DNA of 64,000 bases, from contig NZ_JPHU01000003.1 of NCBI RefSeq assembly GCF_000733125.1, positions 248,001 to 312,000 of the forward strand, given 5' to 3'. Both the position numbers and the translations under genes were made by a program. Positions 1 through 5,716 of this stretch are shown here, one piece after another (position 1 is the stretch's first letter; the number at the start of each line of letters is the position of its first letter). This DNA comes from Parvularcula oceani (lineage in GTDB: Bacteria; Pseudomonadota; Alphaproteobacteria; Caulobacterales; Parvularculaceae). Under the pieces are notes generated by a model. That model saw only the letters and a list, made by a program, of their open reading frames with translations, ran no database searches and was not told the DNA's origin.

Positions 1-568
1 CGAGCCGACGGCGGGCGCCCTTCCCGCGGCCGTTGCCGCCAACGGCCTCGACCTCGGCCTGATCTGCGCAGAAGGGTCCGGCGCGGAGGCCGCATGGGCG
101 GGCGACGGCGCGGCAGTGCTGGCCCCGAAATCGCTGATCCAGCTCGCCAACCACTTCAAGGGGACGCAGGTCCTCTCCCCGCCCGAGCCCGGAGAGCTCG
201 CCTCCGGCGCGAACGTGCCGGACCTGTCCGAGGTGAAGGGGCAGGAGACCGCCAAGCGCGCGCTCGAAGTCGCCGCGGCGGGCGGGCACAACCTCCTGAT
301 GACCGGCCCGCCCGGATCGGGAAAGTCCATGATGGCCGCCCGCCTGCCGGGCCTCCTGCCGCCGCTCACGCCGCGGGAGATGCTCGAGGTGTCGATGATC
401 CAGTCCGTGGCCGGCCTGATCGAGGAAGGGCGGCTGAGCCGCGCCCGCCCCTTCCGCGCGCCGCACCATTCCGCCTCCATGGCGGCCATGGTCGGCGGCG
501 GCATGCGGGCCAAGCCCGGCGAAGCGAGCCTCGCGCATAGAGGCGTCCTCTTCCTCGACGAGCTGCCG

Positions 569-576
569 GAGTTCTC
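569..576. repeat. Target site duplication, left copy
   Basis: GAGTTCTC directly precedes the left inverted repeat and is repeated exactly at 4993-5000 after the right inverted repeat. Removing one copy plus the element restores an uninterrupted comM frame (ELPEF-SGQVL). Eight-bp duplications are typical of IS1595-family transposition. Confidence 0.95.
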
Positions 577-611
577 CGGCATTATGGAGCAAACTCACCA
601 AATAAGGTGAT
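577..611 (+). repeat. Left terminal inverted repeat (IRL)
   Basis: It starts CGGCATTATGGAGC and matches the reverse complement of 4958-4992 at all but one position (A at 601 here against G in the right copy). The inner half holds the palindrome TCACCAAATAAGGTGA at 595-610. Confidence 0.93.
595..610. promoter_or_regulatory. Operator-like palindrome, site A (in IRL)
   Basis: TCACCAAATAAGGTGA is an inverted repeat TCACC-N6-GGTGA. Nearly identical copies lie at 1604-1619, 1661-1676 and 4959-4974. It may bind the element's regulator or the transposase itself. Confidence 0.7.
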
Positions 612-614
612 TAG

Positions 615-815
615 CTAGGCGGCGGCCTTTTCGCGCTTACGCGGTCCGCCCCCCAGCAATCCAAACCATGATCTCGGAGAATGGAAGCGAACGACGACCG
701 TCGATTTGCCGCTGTGCCGAGCGTAGATCTCAACTTCAGCGCCCTGCTTTTCATAAACACGCCTGATGCCTTCGGCGGCTTTCGCTGAAACGTTGGTAAA
801 TACCTTCTTTTTCAC
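615..815 (-). CDS. Small hypothetical protein, transposon passenger
   Basis: This 66-residue basic protein has no family I recognise. A GTG start at 815 is preferred: it lies one base after the TGA of the upstream gene (819-817), with a strong purine-rich Shine-Dalgarno (AGGGGAGGG) just upstream, which implies translational coupling. A longer reading from ATG 860 (81 residues) would overlap the upstream gene by 44 bases and has less support. The N-terminal half (KKVF, KAAEGIRRVYEKQGAEVEIYAR) is predicted mixed alpha/beta. The C-terminus is rich in Gly, Lys and Arg. It is the last gene of the regulator operon and ends three bases inside the left inverted repeat. Confidence 0.6.
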   Translation of the reverse strand: MKKKVFTNVSAKAAEGIRRVYEKQGAEVEIYARHSGKSTVVVRFHSPRSWFGLLGGGPRKREKAAA

Positions 816-816
816 C

Positions 817-1281
817 TCACCCTCCCCTGACAACATGCTGAACAAAACGCAAACGTTCATCGGCGAATTCTGTCGCTGTTAGAAAATCGTCTATAGAATG
901 GCCTTTGTCAAGGTTGGCTTCCATCCAGTCAACGAGCCGTGAATAATTCCCCTCAATAGAAAGAAATTCAAATATAGTCTCTATTATGTCTGATTCATGC
1001 CCGAATAGATCAGGCTCTGCATGGTCATCTTCATCGTCCCCAAGGTCGTATTGCGAGTCCCCGGACTTCATCCTGAAGCCTCCGGCCTCAATGTCGTCCG
1101 TCTCGAGCCGTCTGGCTATCGTGCCCGCTGCAGATTGAACTTCCTTCCGCAGGAGTGAGGCAAAAAGGATGAGAGTCACCGGCCAGGCGAGGTGGCCAAC
1201 AATCTCACTCCATTCTTCGGTCGGGGCCGGGATTGCGCGCAATACATCCCCAAGCGCCGTTGCATGCTCAAGAAGCGTCAT
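817..1281 (-). CDS. Hypothetical single-pass membrane protein, transposon passenger
   Basis: This 154-residue protein has one hydrophobic stretch (about residues 29-45, HLAWPVTLILFASLL). A charged linker follows, then an acidic cytosol-like C-terminal domain (GDDEDDHAEPD; later FLSIEGNYSRLVDWME). No family was recognised. It begins nine bases after the stop of the DUF6471-like gene and is followed after one base by the GTG of the 66-residue gene, so the three form one minus-strand operon. Base composition is the most AT-rich of the window, unlike the chromosome. A role in element maintenance or host interference is only a guess from its position. Confidence 0.65.
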   Translation of the reverse strand: MTLLEHATALGDVLRAIPAPTEEWSEIVGHLAWPVTLILFASLLRKEVQSAAGTIARRLETDDIEAGGFRMKSGDSQYDLGDDEDDHAEPDLFGHESDIIETIFEFLSIEGNYSRLVDWMEANLDKGHSIDDFLTATEFADERLRFVQHVVRGG

Positions 1282-1290
1282 AAAGAGGTA

Positions 1291-1587
1291 TTATTTCTCC
1301 CGGCCCAGGGCGTCCGGGGGCGCCACACCCAGCACGTCGAGGCACTGAAGCAGGAAAGCGGCGGAGAAGCTGCCCCGGCTTATCTTGTTGGCGAGCCCGC
1401 CTTCGCTGATTCGCACGCCGAGCGCGGCCAGCCCTTCGGTCAGCGCCTTCATGTCGGCGTCCCGCTCCTTCATCGCGGCTCTTATCGTCGCCTTGGCCCG
1501 CTCCTCATATTCTTGAAGCACAGGATCGTCCTTGCGCTTGGAGGGCGCGGGCGGCTTGCTGCGCTTCGACGCGGTCGCGGTGCTCAT
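1291..1587 (-). CDS. DUF6471-like small helix-turn-helix protein, probable transposon regulator
   Basis: This 98-residue protein has a Lys/Pro-rich N-terminus (about 1-20). A compact domain follows (about 25-95) with the pattern of DUF6471 proteins: LTEGLAALGVRISEGGLANK, then ISRGSFSAAFLLQCLDVLGV. These domains resemble Xre-type helix-turn-helix folds and often sit beside ISXO2 transposases (established association, from memory). The start ATG at 1587 is 16 bases from a TCACC-N6-GGTGA palindrome (1604-1619). It is divergent from the transposase and leads a three-gene operon. From position it probably represses its own and the transposase promoter; the DNA contact itself is inferred. Confidence 0.7.
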   Translation of the reverse strand: MSTATASKRSKPPAPSKRKDDPVLQEYEERAKATIRAAMKERDADMKALTEGLAALGVRISEGGLANKISRGSFSAAFLLQCLDVLGVAPPDALGREK

Positions 1588-1603
1588 GCCGGTGTACCTT
1601 TTC

Positions 1604-1619
1604 TCACCTTCTTTGGTGA
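1604..1619. promoter_or_regulatory. Operator-like palindrome, site B (regulator promoter)
   Basis: TCACCTTCTTTGGTGA on the plus strand (TCACCAAAGAAGGTGA on the minus) lies 16-32 bases upstream of the regulator ATG, where a bound protein would block transcription or early elongation of the regulator operon. Confidence 0.7.
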
Positions 1620-1627
1620 GATAGCAC

Positions 1628-1656
1628 TTGACGCGGCCTAGGTCTAACCGTATCTG
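1628..1656 (+). promoter_or_regulatory. Probable transposase promoter
   Basis: TTGACG (1628-1633), a 17-base spacer and TATCTG (1651-1656) fit a sigma-70-type promoter with a strong -35 and a moderate -10. Transcription would begin near 1663, inside palindrome C and about 20 bases before the transposase ATG. Confidence 0.5.
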
Positions 1657-1660
1657 GTTA

Positions 1661-1676
1661 TCACCAAATATGGTGA
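1661..1676. promoter_or_regulatory. Operator-like palindrome, site C (transposase start)
   Basis: TCACCAAATATGGTGA covers the predicted transcription start and ends six bases before the transposase ATG at 1683. With one flanking base each side the symmetry extends to 18 bp (1660-1677). Binding here would shut off the transposase. Its sequence is closest to the left-end copy. Confidence 0.7.
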
Positions 1677-1682
1677 TTGGTT

Positions 1683-2642
1683 ATGGCTCAACACTTCCTG
1701 CTCTCCCCCGCCGCGAAGACCCTCTCGCTGATCAAGGTGCTCCGCATGTCCGACGCGGAAGCGGCCAAGGCGTTCCGGTCGATCCGCTGGGCAGAGACGG
1801 ACGGCGAGCCGGTTTGCCCCGCCTGCGGCGGCACCGAGCACTATGACCTCAAGAGCCGCCCGGTTTGGAAGTGCAAGGCCTGCACGAAGCAGTTCAGCCT
1901 GACCTCAGGCACCATCTTCCACAGCCGCAAGCTCAGCCTGCGCGATATTCTCGGCGCCATCGCGATCTTCACCAACGGCGCCAAGGGCTACAGCGCCCTT
2001 CAGCTCTCCCGCGACCTCGGTTGCGACTATAAGGCCGCCTTCGTGCTCCTGCACAAGCTGCGCGAGTCCATAAAGCTGGCCCGCCAGGAAGGCGCCCTCA
2101 AAGGCAACGTGGAAGTCGATGGCGCCTATTTCGGCGGCTATGTGAAGCCTGCGAACAAGCGCGAGGACCGGAAGGACCGCCGCAAGAAGGTCCACCAGAA
2201 CGGCAAGCGTCAGGTCGTCATCGCCGTGCGCGAGCGCGGCGGCCGCACCGTCACGCATGTCGGCAAGGCCGAAGCCGAAGGTGTCGCCATCGCTCGCGCC
2301 AATGTCGCGAAGGATGCCACTGTCCACGCGGACGAAGCCTCGCACTGGGACAAGCTGGCGGCCTACTTCCCGATAAAGCGGATCAACCACCAGAAGGCCT
2401 ACTCGGCGGACGGCGCCTGCACCAACCAAGCCGAGAGCTTCTTCAGCCGTCTGCGCCGCGCCGAGGTCGGGACGCACCACCACATCGCTGGCGACTATCT
2501 CAGCGCCTACGCCGACGAAATGGCGTGGCGCGAGGACGCGCGCCGCCAATCCAACGGCAACCAGTTCGCCATGCTCGTGAGTGCTGCGGCGGTAGCGCCG
2601 AAGTCGGCGGCGTGGTGCGGGTACTGGCAACGGAGAGCCTAG
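1683..2642 (+). CDS. tnp: IS1595-family (ISXO2-like) transposase
   Basis: This 319-residue transposase starts at ATG 1683; a TTG two codons upstream lies within palindrome C and is less likely. An N-terminal zinc ribbon is visible (CPACGG about residues 44-49, CKAC about 62-65). The DDE-type catalytic domain follows, with candidate acidic residues in VDGAYFGG (about 146), VHADEASHWD (about 214) and NQAESFFSRL (about 249). This zinc-ribbon plus ISXO2-like arrangement defines the IS1595 family, and the 8-bp target duplication agrees. Its TAG overlaps the stop of the convergent gene at 2639 by two bases. No frameshift or premature stop is seen, so the element may still be mobile. Confidence 0.95.
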   Translation: MAQHFLLSPAAKTLSLIKVLRMSDAEAAKAFRSIRWAETDGEPVCPACGGTEHYDLKSRPVWKCKACTKQFSLTSGTIFHSRKLSLRDILGAIAIFTNGAKGYSALQLSRDLGCDYKAAFVLLHKLRESIKLARQEGALKGNVEVDGAYFGGYVKPANKREDRKDRRKKVHQNGKRQVVIAVRERGGRTVTHVGKAEAEGVAIARANVAKDATVHADEASHWDKLAAYFPIKRINHQKAYSADGACTNQAESFFSRLRRAEVGTHHHIAGDYLSAYADEMAWREDARRQSNGNQFAMLVSAAAVAPKSAAWCGYWQRRA

Positions 2643-2914
2643 CCTTCGAGTATCTTCACCCCGCCAAGTTCCGACGCCGCGGCTTCGGACCATACCCAAT
2701 CATTGGCAATCATGCCCTTTCCTAGTGGGATGGCGCCGTAGGCCGCCTCTGCCACATCCGGCCTGACAGCAGCGATTTTTACCTCATCCGCGGAGGAAGG
2801 ATGATAATATTTCGTCAGCTCATAGGCCTCGTCCTCAGTCCCGACATTCACAACAATTGGCGGCATAAGGTAGTCAGGATCGCGAAGGCGTATTTTAACA
2901 ACATAGTAGGCCAT
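2639..2914 (-). CDS. Hypothetical protein, transposon passenger
   Basis: This 91-residue protein starts MAYYVVKIRL. Its ATG overlaps the TAA of the preceding gene (TAATG at 2916-2912), so it is probably translationally coupled to it. A start 33 bases upstream is open but lies inside the neighbour. The sequence suggests a small alpha/beta fold (VVKIRLRDPDYLMPPIVVNV, then a helix EDEAYELTKYY) with no recognised family or catalytic motif. It ends tail-to-tail with the transposase. Function unknown. Confidence 0.65.
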   Translation of the reverse strand: MAYYVVKIRLRDPDYLMPPIVVNVGTEDEAYELTKYYHPSSADEVKIAAVRPDVAEAAYGAIPLGKGMIANDWVWSEAAASELGGVKILEG

Positions 2915-3831
2915 TACTGTGCCTCCGTATCGTTGTGACGCTTCCACTCGCGTTTCAGGAAGATCTGCAAGTAGGCATCAAGCTCCTCCAAGCCATCCCT
3001 AGAGAGGCCTTCTGGAAAGACGATCGACACGTCACCTTCTGACAGCGGGAACACCGCGCGACGGCTTCCTGCTTTCGGTGTGGCGTCCTCTGCGGGCAGA
3101 GGCATCGTTGGCGGTTGAGACCTCTCGGCGGCGGCCGGTGTCGCGATAGACAATTCAGACATGGGAACACCTGTCTCACTGTCCTCGACGAAGACCCAAG
3201 CCTTGTCATCAGAAATGGCCCGGACCCGTCGAGGCGGGTTGAACTGCGCGACGCCGTTAGGTTCCCACTGAACGTAAGCACCTATAGAGAGGTCGCGGTC
3301 AGGGGCCGCTCTGGCCTCCGACGGGTGCAAATCTGCCTCCGGCCTGGAGGTGTTTCCACCACTGTCCATCGCGTTCTCTTGCTGCAAAAATGCTTGTGTG
3401 TCGCGGTAAGCGGCAACAGCGGGGCCGATTGCCCGGTCAAGAAACTCCGCACGAAGAAGATATGTGCGCAGGGCGTCGTCTGACGGCTGGCCGTCGGGAA
3501 ACCGTTGCGCAATCATCTTGAACAATGGCGGATGACTGGCCGCCTTTCGAAGGGCTTCCCGGCGCTGCTCTTCGTTCTCTGGAATGATGATGTCCTGCGC
3601 GAGCGCAGATACGCGGACCTCCCCCTTCGCGACTCTTTCGAGCAGTCCATATTGCATCACGCTGCTCATGGCCTTGTCGGAAGTCCCGGTCAGCCCGCTG
3701 TACCCCATGTGCTTCGCGACCACCTCCCGATCTACCGGATTGCTGCGGTCGGCCGAGAACACCGCTGATGCTGCCTCGATTGCTTTTCGCAGGGGTAGGT
3801 TCGGGTATTTCGGGCTTCTGCCACGGGCCAT
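2914..3831 (-). CDS. Hypothetical protein with winged-helix-like N-terminus, transposon passenger
   Basis: This 305-residue protein has a basic start (MARGRSPKYPNLPLRKAIE). Residues 10-85 resemble a winged helix: REVVAKHMGYSGLTGTSDK, then MQYGLLERVAKGEVRVSALA, which looks like a recognition helix and wing. A central helical part ends near 150, followed by a Pro/Ser/Ala-rich low-complexity linker (about 155-265) and a small C-terminal segment (SIVFPEGLSRDGLEELDAYL). I recall similar uncharacterised proteins beside ISXO2 transposases. DNA binding is inferred from the fold resemblance only. It is coupled to the 91-residue gene downstream. Confidence 0.65.
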   Translation of the reverse strand: MARGRSPKYPNLPLRKAIEAASAVFSADRSNPVDREVVAKHMGYSGLTGTSDKAMSSVMQYGLLERVAKGEVRVSALAQDIIIPENEEQRREALRKAASHPPLFKMIAQRFPDGQPSDDALRTYLLRAEFLDRAIGPAVAAYRDTQAFLQQENAMDSGGNTSRPEADLHPSEARAAPDRDLSIGAYVQWEPNGVAQFNPPRRVRAISDDKAWVFVEDSETGVPMSELSIATPAAAERSQPPTMPLPAEDATPKAGSRRAVFPLSEGDVSIVFPEGLSRDGLEELDAYLQIFLKREWKRHNDTEAQ

Positions 3832-4240
3832 GTTTTTACTCGCTTCCTGACGTCAACCGCGGAGTTAGCGGAAATGGCGCAGTGGCGCAATCAGCAAAAA
3901 CGGCGGAAGGGGTTGCGGCGCTGGAGGAGTCGCATGTAAAGAGACCCAGCGCGAAACGAATCGCGCTGGGTATCAGTAAGGAGGAAGATTGCGATGCCCA
4001 TAACTAAGGCCGCGACATGGCAGGGTCTCTACACCCCACCATGTTGGCAGCGCCGTAGGGCGTGAAGGGAGGGGGCAGGCTGGTATCCTGTCCCCGACCT
4101 CGCCCGACGCCTATCGAGCTGCGATGGTCGCAGCCCGTAACCCGTGACCGCTTGGCGGACACATAAGCAATACGGTTCTCCACCTTTCCGGAGAATCCGT
4201 CAACCGCCGAGTGGTTGCGCAGCGTGCAGAAAGGCACGTT
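3832..4240. other. Intergenic stretch inside the transposon
   Basis: These 409 bases have no long gene. They contain the 5' region of the leftward 305-residue gene, a 10-bp hairpin at 3944-3971 (ACCCAGCGCG, loop of 8, exact complement), a 23-codon ORF with a strong ribosome site at 3994-4065, and a smaller inverted repeat TTCTCC-N8-GGAGAA around 4176-4195 upstream of the 64-residue gene. The remainder shows nothing I can name. Confidence 0.6.
3994..4065 (+). CDS. Possible 23-residue leader peptide or short ORF
   Basis: ATG at 3994 follows AAGGAGG at a good distance (AAGGAGGAAGATTGCG, then ATG), the best Shine-Dalgarno in the element. The predicted peptide begins MPITKAATWQG and ends CWQRRRA. 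A stable hairpin lies just upstream (3944-3971). It could be a leader peptide for the downstream 64-residue gene or a small protein. Only the ribosome site supports it. Confidence 0.35.
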   Translation: MPITKAATWQGLYTPPCWQRRRA

Positions 4241-4435
4241 ATGCAAGACCAGAAACTCACGCCGGAAATGGTGCCGGTGATTAAGAAGGCCCTGAGCGAA
4301 GGCTATAACTACGCACGTATCACGTCGTATTTTGGCCTGAACTTTGGGCGTGTTGCGGACGTGAAGTCAGGACGTAAGTTCTCGGCAATACCGCCCGCGA
4401 ATGATCTGCCGGACGACTTTCCTCCCGCAGCGTGA
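4241..4435 (+). CDS. Small helix-turn-helix-like protein, transposon passenger
   Basis: This 64-residue protein starts MQDQKLTPEMVPVIKKALSE at ATG 4241, preceded by GAAAGG about seven bases upstream. An upstream in-frame GTG gives a 74-residue form but lacks a ribosome site. The segment KKALSEGYNYARITSYFGLNFGRVADVKSG reads as two helices and a turn, like the helix-turn-helix of small phage and transposon DNA-binding proteins that choose sites by 'how to start' repeats. A strong hairpin terminator follows at 4443. Probably an accessory DNA-binding protein; target unknown. Confidence 0.65.
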   Translation: MQDQKLTPEMVPVIKKALSEGYNYARITSYFGLNFGRVADVKSGRKFSAIPPANDLPDDFPPAA

Positions 4436-4442
4436 GAAGACA

Positions 4443-4464
4443 GGGGCGCCCCGCGGGGCGCCCC
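4443..4464. terminator. Hairpin terminator between convergent passenger genes
   Basis: GGGGCGCCCC, two loop-flanking bases, and its exact complement form a 22-base perfect palindrome, followed on the plus strand by ATTTCTTAT. It lies between the convergent 64-residue (plus) and 151-residue (minus) genes and could stop transcription both ways. Confidence 0.7.
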
Positions 4465-4469
4465 ATTTC

Positions 4470-4925
4470 TTATCCGCTCTCGCGTACCTGCCACAGCTTG
4501 TAAGGCCCATGCGCGTCGTGATCGGTTGTCATGCCGACGCCTTCGACCAGCCCTTGCTCCTTGCAGGCCTTGATGCAGGCGCCGATGCGCTTCCGGAGTG
4601 TGGTGAGCGTCGCGTCGTCGGCGGCTAGGCCGCGATCCTTCGCCCAAGCCTCGGTGATCTGGCGGGACGTGAGCGGCCCGTCCGCTTCTCGGAACTGCGC
4701 GAGCACGAAGCGCTTCACCTGCCCCTTCTCGGCCCGGTACTTCGTCACGTACTCCTTTATGGCGTAGGTGTCGGCGTTCGGATCGAACAGGCGAATGCAG
4801 GCGTCCAGGTGGTCTATGTCCACCGTGAGCTTCTTTATCTCGGCCTTGTAGCGGTCGCGGAGGTCGCACAGCTCCTTATGCTTGGCGACCAGACCGGAGA
4901 CGGTGTTGGGGCGTTCATAGGTCAT
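4470..4925 (-). CDS. Hypothetical coiled-coil/winged-helix protein, transposon passenger
   Basis: This 151-residue protein has a helical, probably coiled-coil N-terminus (about 8-45, LVAKHKELCDLRDRYKAEIK, DIDHLDACIRLFDP). A C-terminal domain (about 65-145) resembles a winged helix: KRFVLAQFREADGPLTSRQI, then LTTLRKRIGACIKACKEQGL. Related uncharacterised proteins recur with ISXO2-type elements in alphaproteobacteria (from memory). Its ATG is 32 bases inside palindrome D of the right inverted repeat, so the same regulator may control it, reading inward from the right end. Function unknown. Confidence 0.65.
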   Translation of the reverse strand: MTYERPNTVSGLVAKHKELCDLRDRYKAEIKKLTVDIDHLDACIRLFDPNADTYAIKEYVTKYRAEKGQVKRFVLAQFREADGPLTSRQITEAWAKDRGLAADDATLTTLRKRIGACIKACKEQGLVEGVGMTTDHDAHGPYKLWQVRESG

Positions 4926-4957
4926 GCCCCAAGCTACTCACCATTGATGGTTATGTC

Positions 4958-4992
4958 ATCACCTTATCTGGTGAGTTTGCTCCATAATGCCG
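4958..4992 (-). repeat. Right terminal inverted repeat (IRR)
   Basis: Reverse complement of 577-611 with one mismatch. The outermost bases include an ATG (4987) that is in frame with the 3' part of comM. Confidence 0.93.
4959..4974. promoter_or_regulatory. Operator-like palindrome, site D (in IRR)
   Basis: TCACCTTATCTGGTGA; on the minus strand TCACCAGATAAGGTGA, one base different from site A. It sits in the right inverted repeat, upstream of the minus-strand 151-residue gene. Confidence 0.7.
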
Positions 4993-5628
4993 GAGTTCTC
5001 GGGCCAGGTGCTCGACAGCCTGCGCCAGCCGCTGGAGACGGGAGACGTCATGATCGCGAGGGCCAATGCGCATGTGCGTTACCCCGCCCGCTTCCAGCTC
5101 GTCGCCGCGATGAACCCCTGCCGCTGCGGTCACGGAAAGGCGTCGGGACGCGCCTGCGGCCAGGGCAGGGACTGCGAGGCGAAATACCAGTCGCGCGTTT
5201 CGGGTCCCTTCCTCGACCGCATGGACATCGCGATCGACACCCCGCCGGTCAGCGCGCTCGACCTCGCCCGTCCGGCCGATGGCGAGGGCACGGCGGTCGT
5301 GGCCGCGCGCGTGGCGGCGGCGAGGGCGGCCCAAGAAGAGCGCTCGGCGGAAGAGCGGCTGGCCCCGCTCAATTCGGCGCTGGGCGAGACCGAGCTGGCG
5401 CGCGTCGCCCAGCCCGACGAAGACGGAACCGCCCTGCTCGTGCGCGCCTGCGAGACCCTGTCGCTTTCGGCCCGCGCCTATACCCGCACCTTGCGGGTCG
5501 CGCGGACCCTCGCCGATCTGGACGGCGTCGATGCGGTCCGCCGGCGCCACATCGCGGAGGCCATCAGCTTCCGCCGGCGCGAGCCCGGCGTGCCCTCGCC
5601 GGGCCAAGGCCAGAGCCTATCGGTCTGA
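4987..5628 (+). pseudogene. comM: comM/YifB family AAA+ ATPase, 3' portion
   Basis: This fragment is the C-terminal part of the interrupted gene: SGQVLDSLRQPLETGDV, then the typical YifB Cys-rich stretch MNPCRCGHG and later SARAYTRTLRVARTLADLDG. Host sequence starts at 4993. The listed start, ATG 4987, is supplied by the last bases of the right inverted repeat and is in frame, so a 213-residue fragment could in theory be translated. It lacks Walker A and B and cannot be an active motor. Downstream the hybrid kinase gene begins 88 bases later. Confidence 0.9.
4993..5000. repeat. Target site duplication, right copy
   Basis: GAGTTCTC directly follows the right inverted repeat; identical to 569-576. 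Confidence 0.95.
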
Positions 5629-5716
5629 AACTTTTCACAGAAGCGTCAGAGGGCGGCCCTGCAACGGAATAGCAAGCCTTCCGGGGCACAGTGCACGGCG
5701 AAGCGCACGGTAGCCC

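Larger units (their letters stand above)
2..610 (+). pseudogene. comM: comM/YifB family AAA+ ATPase, 5' portion, interrupted by a transposon
   Basis: The gene is open at the left window edge. It encodes the middle of a Mg-chelatase-like AAA+ ATPase of the YifB/ComM family; in naturally transformable bacteria ComM is a hexameric helicase that promotes branch migration of incoming DNA. Walker A (GPPGSGKS) is read near 305-328 and Walker B ([10 protein letters not shown]) near 545-574. Host sequence ends at 576. Reading continues into the left inverted repeat and stops at the TGA at 608-610, adding about ten foreign residues. The 3' part of the same gene resumes at 4993, in the same sense, on the other side of the element. 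With motor and C-terminal parts separated, the gene should be inactive unless the element excises precisely. Confidence 0.93.
577..4992 (+). mobile_element. IS1595/ISXO2-type transposon with passenger genes, inserted in comM
   Basis: The 4,416-bp element is bounded by near-perfect inverted repeats of about 35 bp (577-611 and 4958-4992, one mismatch) and a perfect 8-bp target duplication. It carries one ISXO2-like transposase and seven other genes: three on the minus strand left of the transposase, a minus-strand pair right of it, a small plus-strand gene, and a minus-strand gene next to the right end. A possible 23-codon ORF is additional. It is visibly less GC-rich than the flanking chromosome. 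IS1595-family elements usually run about 0.7-1.1 kb, and versions with passenger genes are known, so this is a large cargo form. The intact ends and duplication argue for fairly recent insertion. The plus strand is assigned from the transposase. Confidence 0.93.

Noticed and set aside
615-860. 81-residue form of the last regulator-operon gene
   Set aside because: Its ATG overlaps the upstream gene by 44 bases; the GTG at 815 has the ideal coupled ribosome site.
1677-1685. TTG start for the transposase
   Set aside because: It lies inside the palindrome and adds only two residues; ATG 1683 is the better start.
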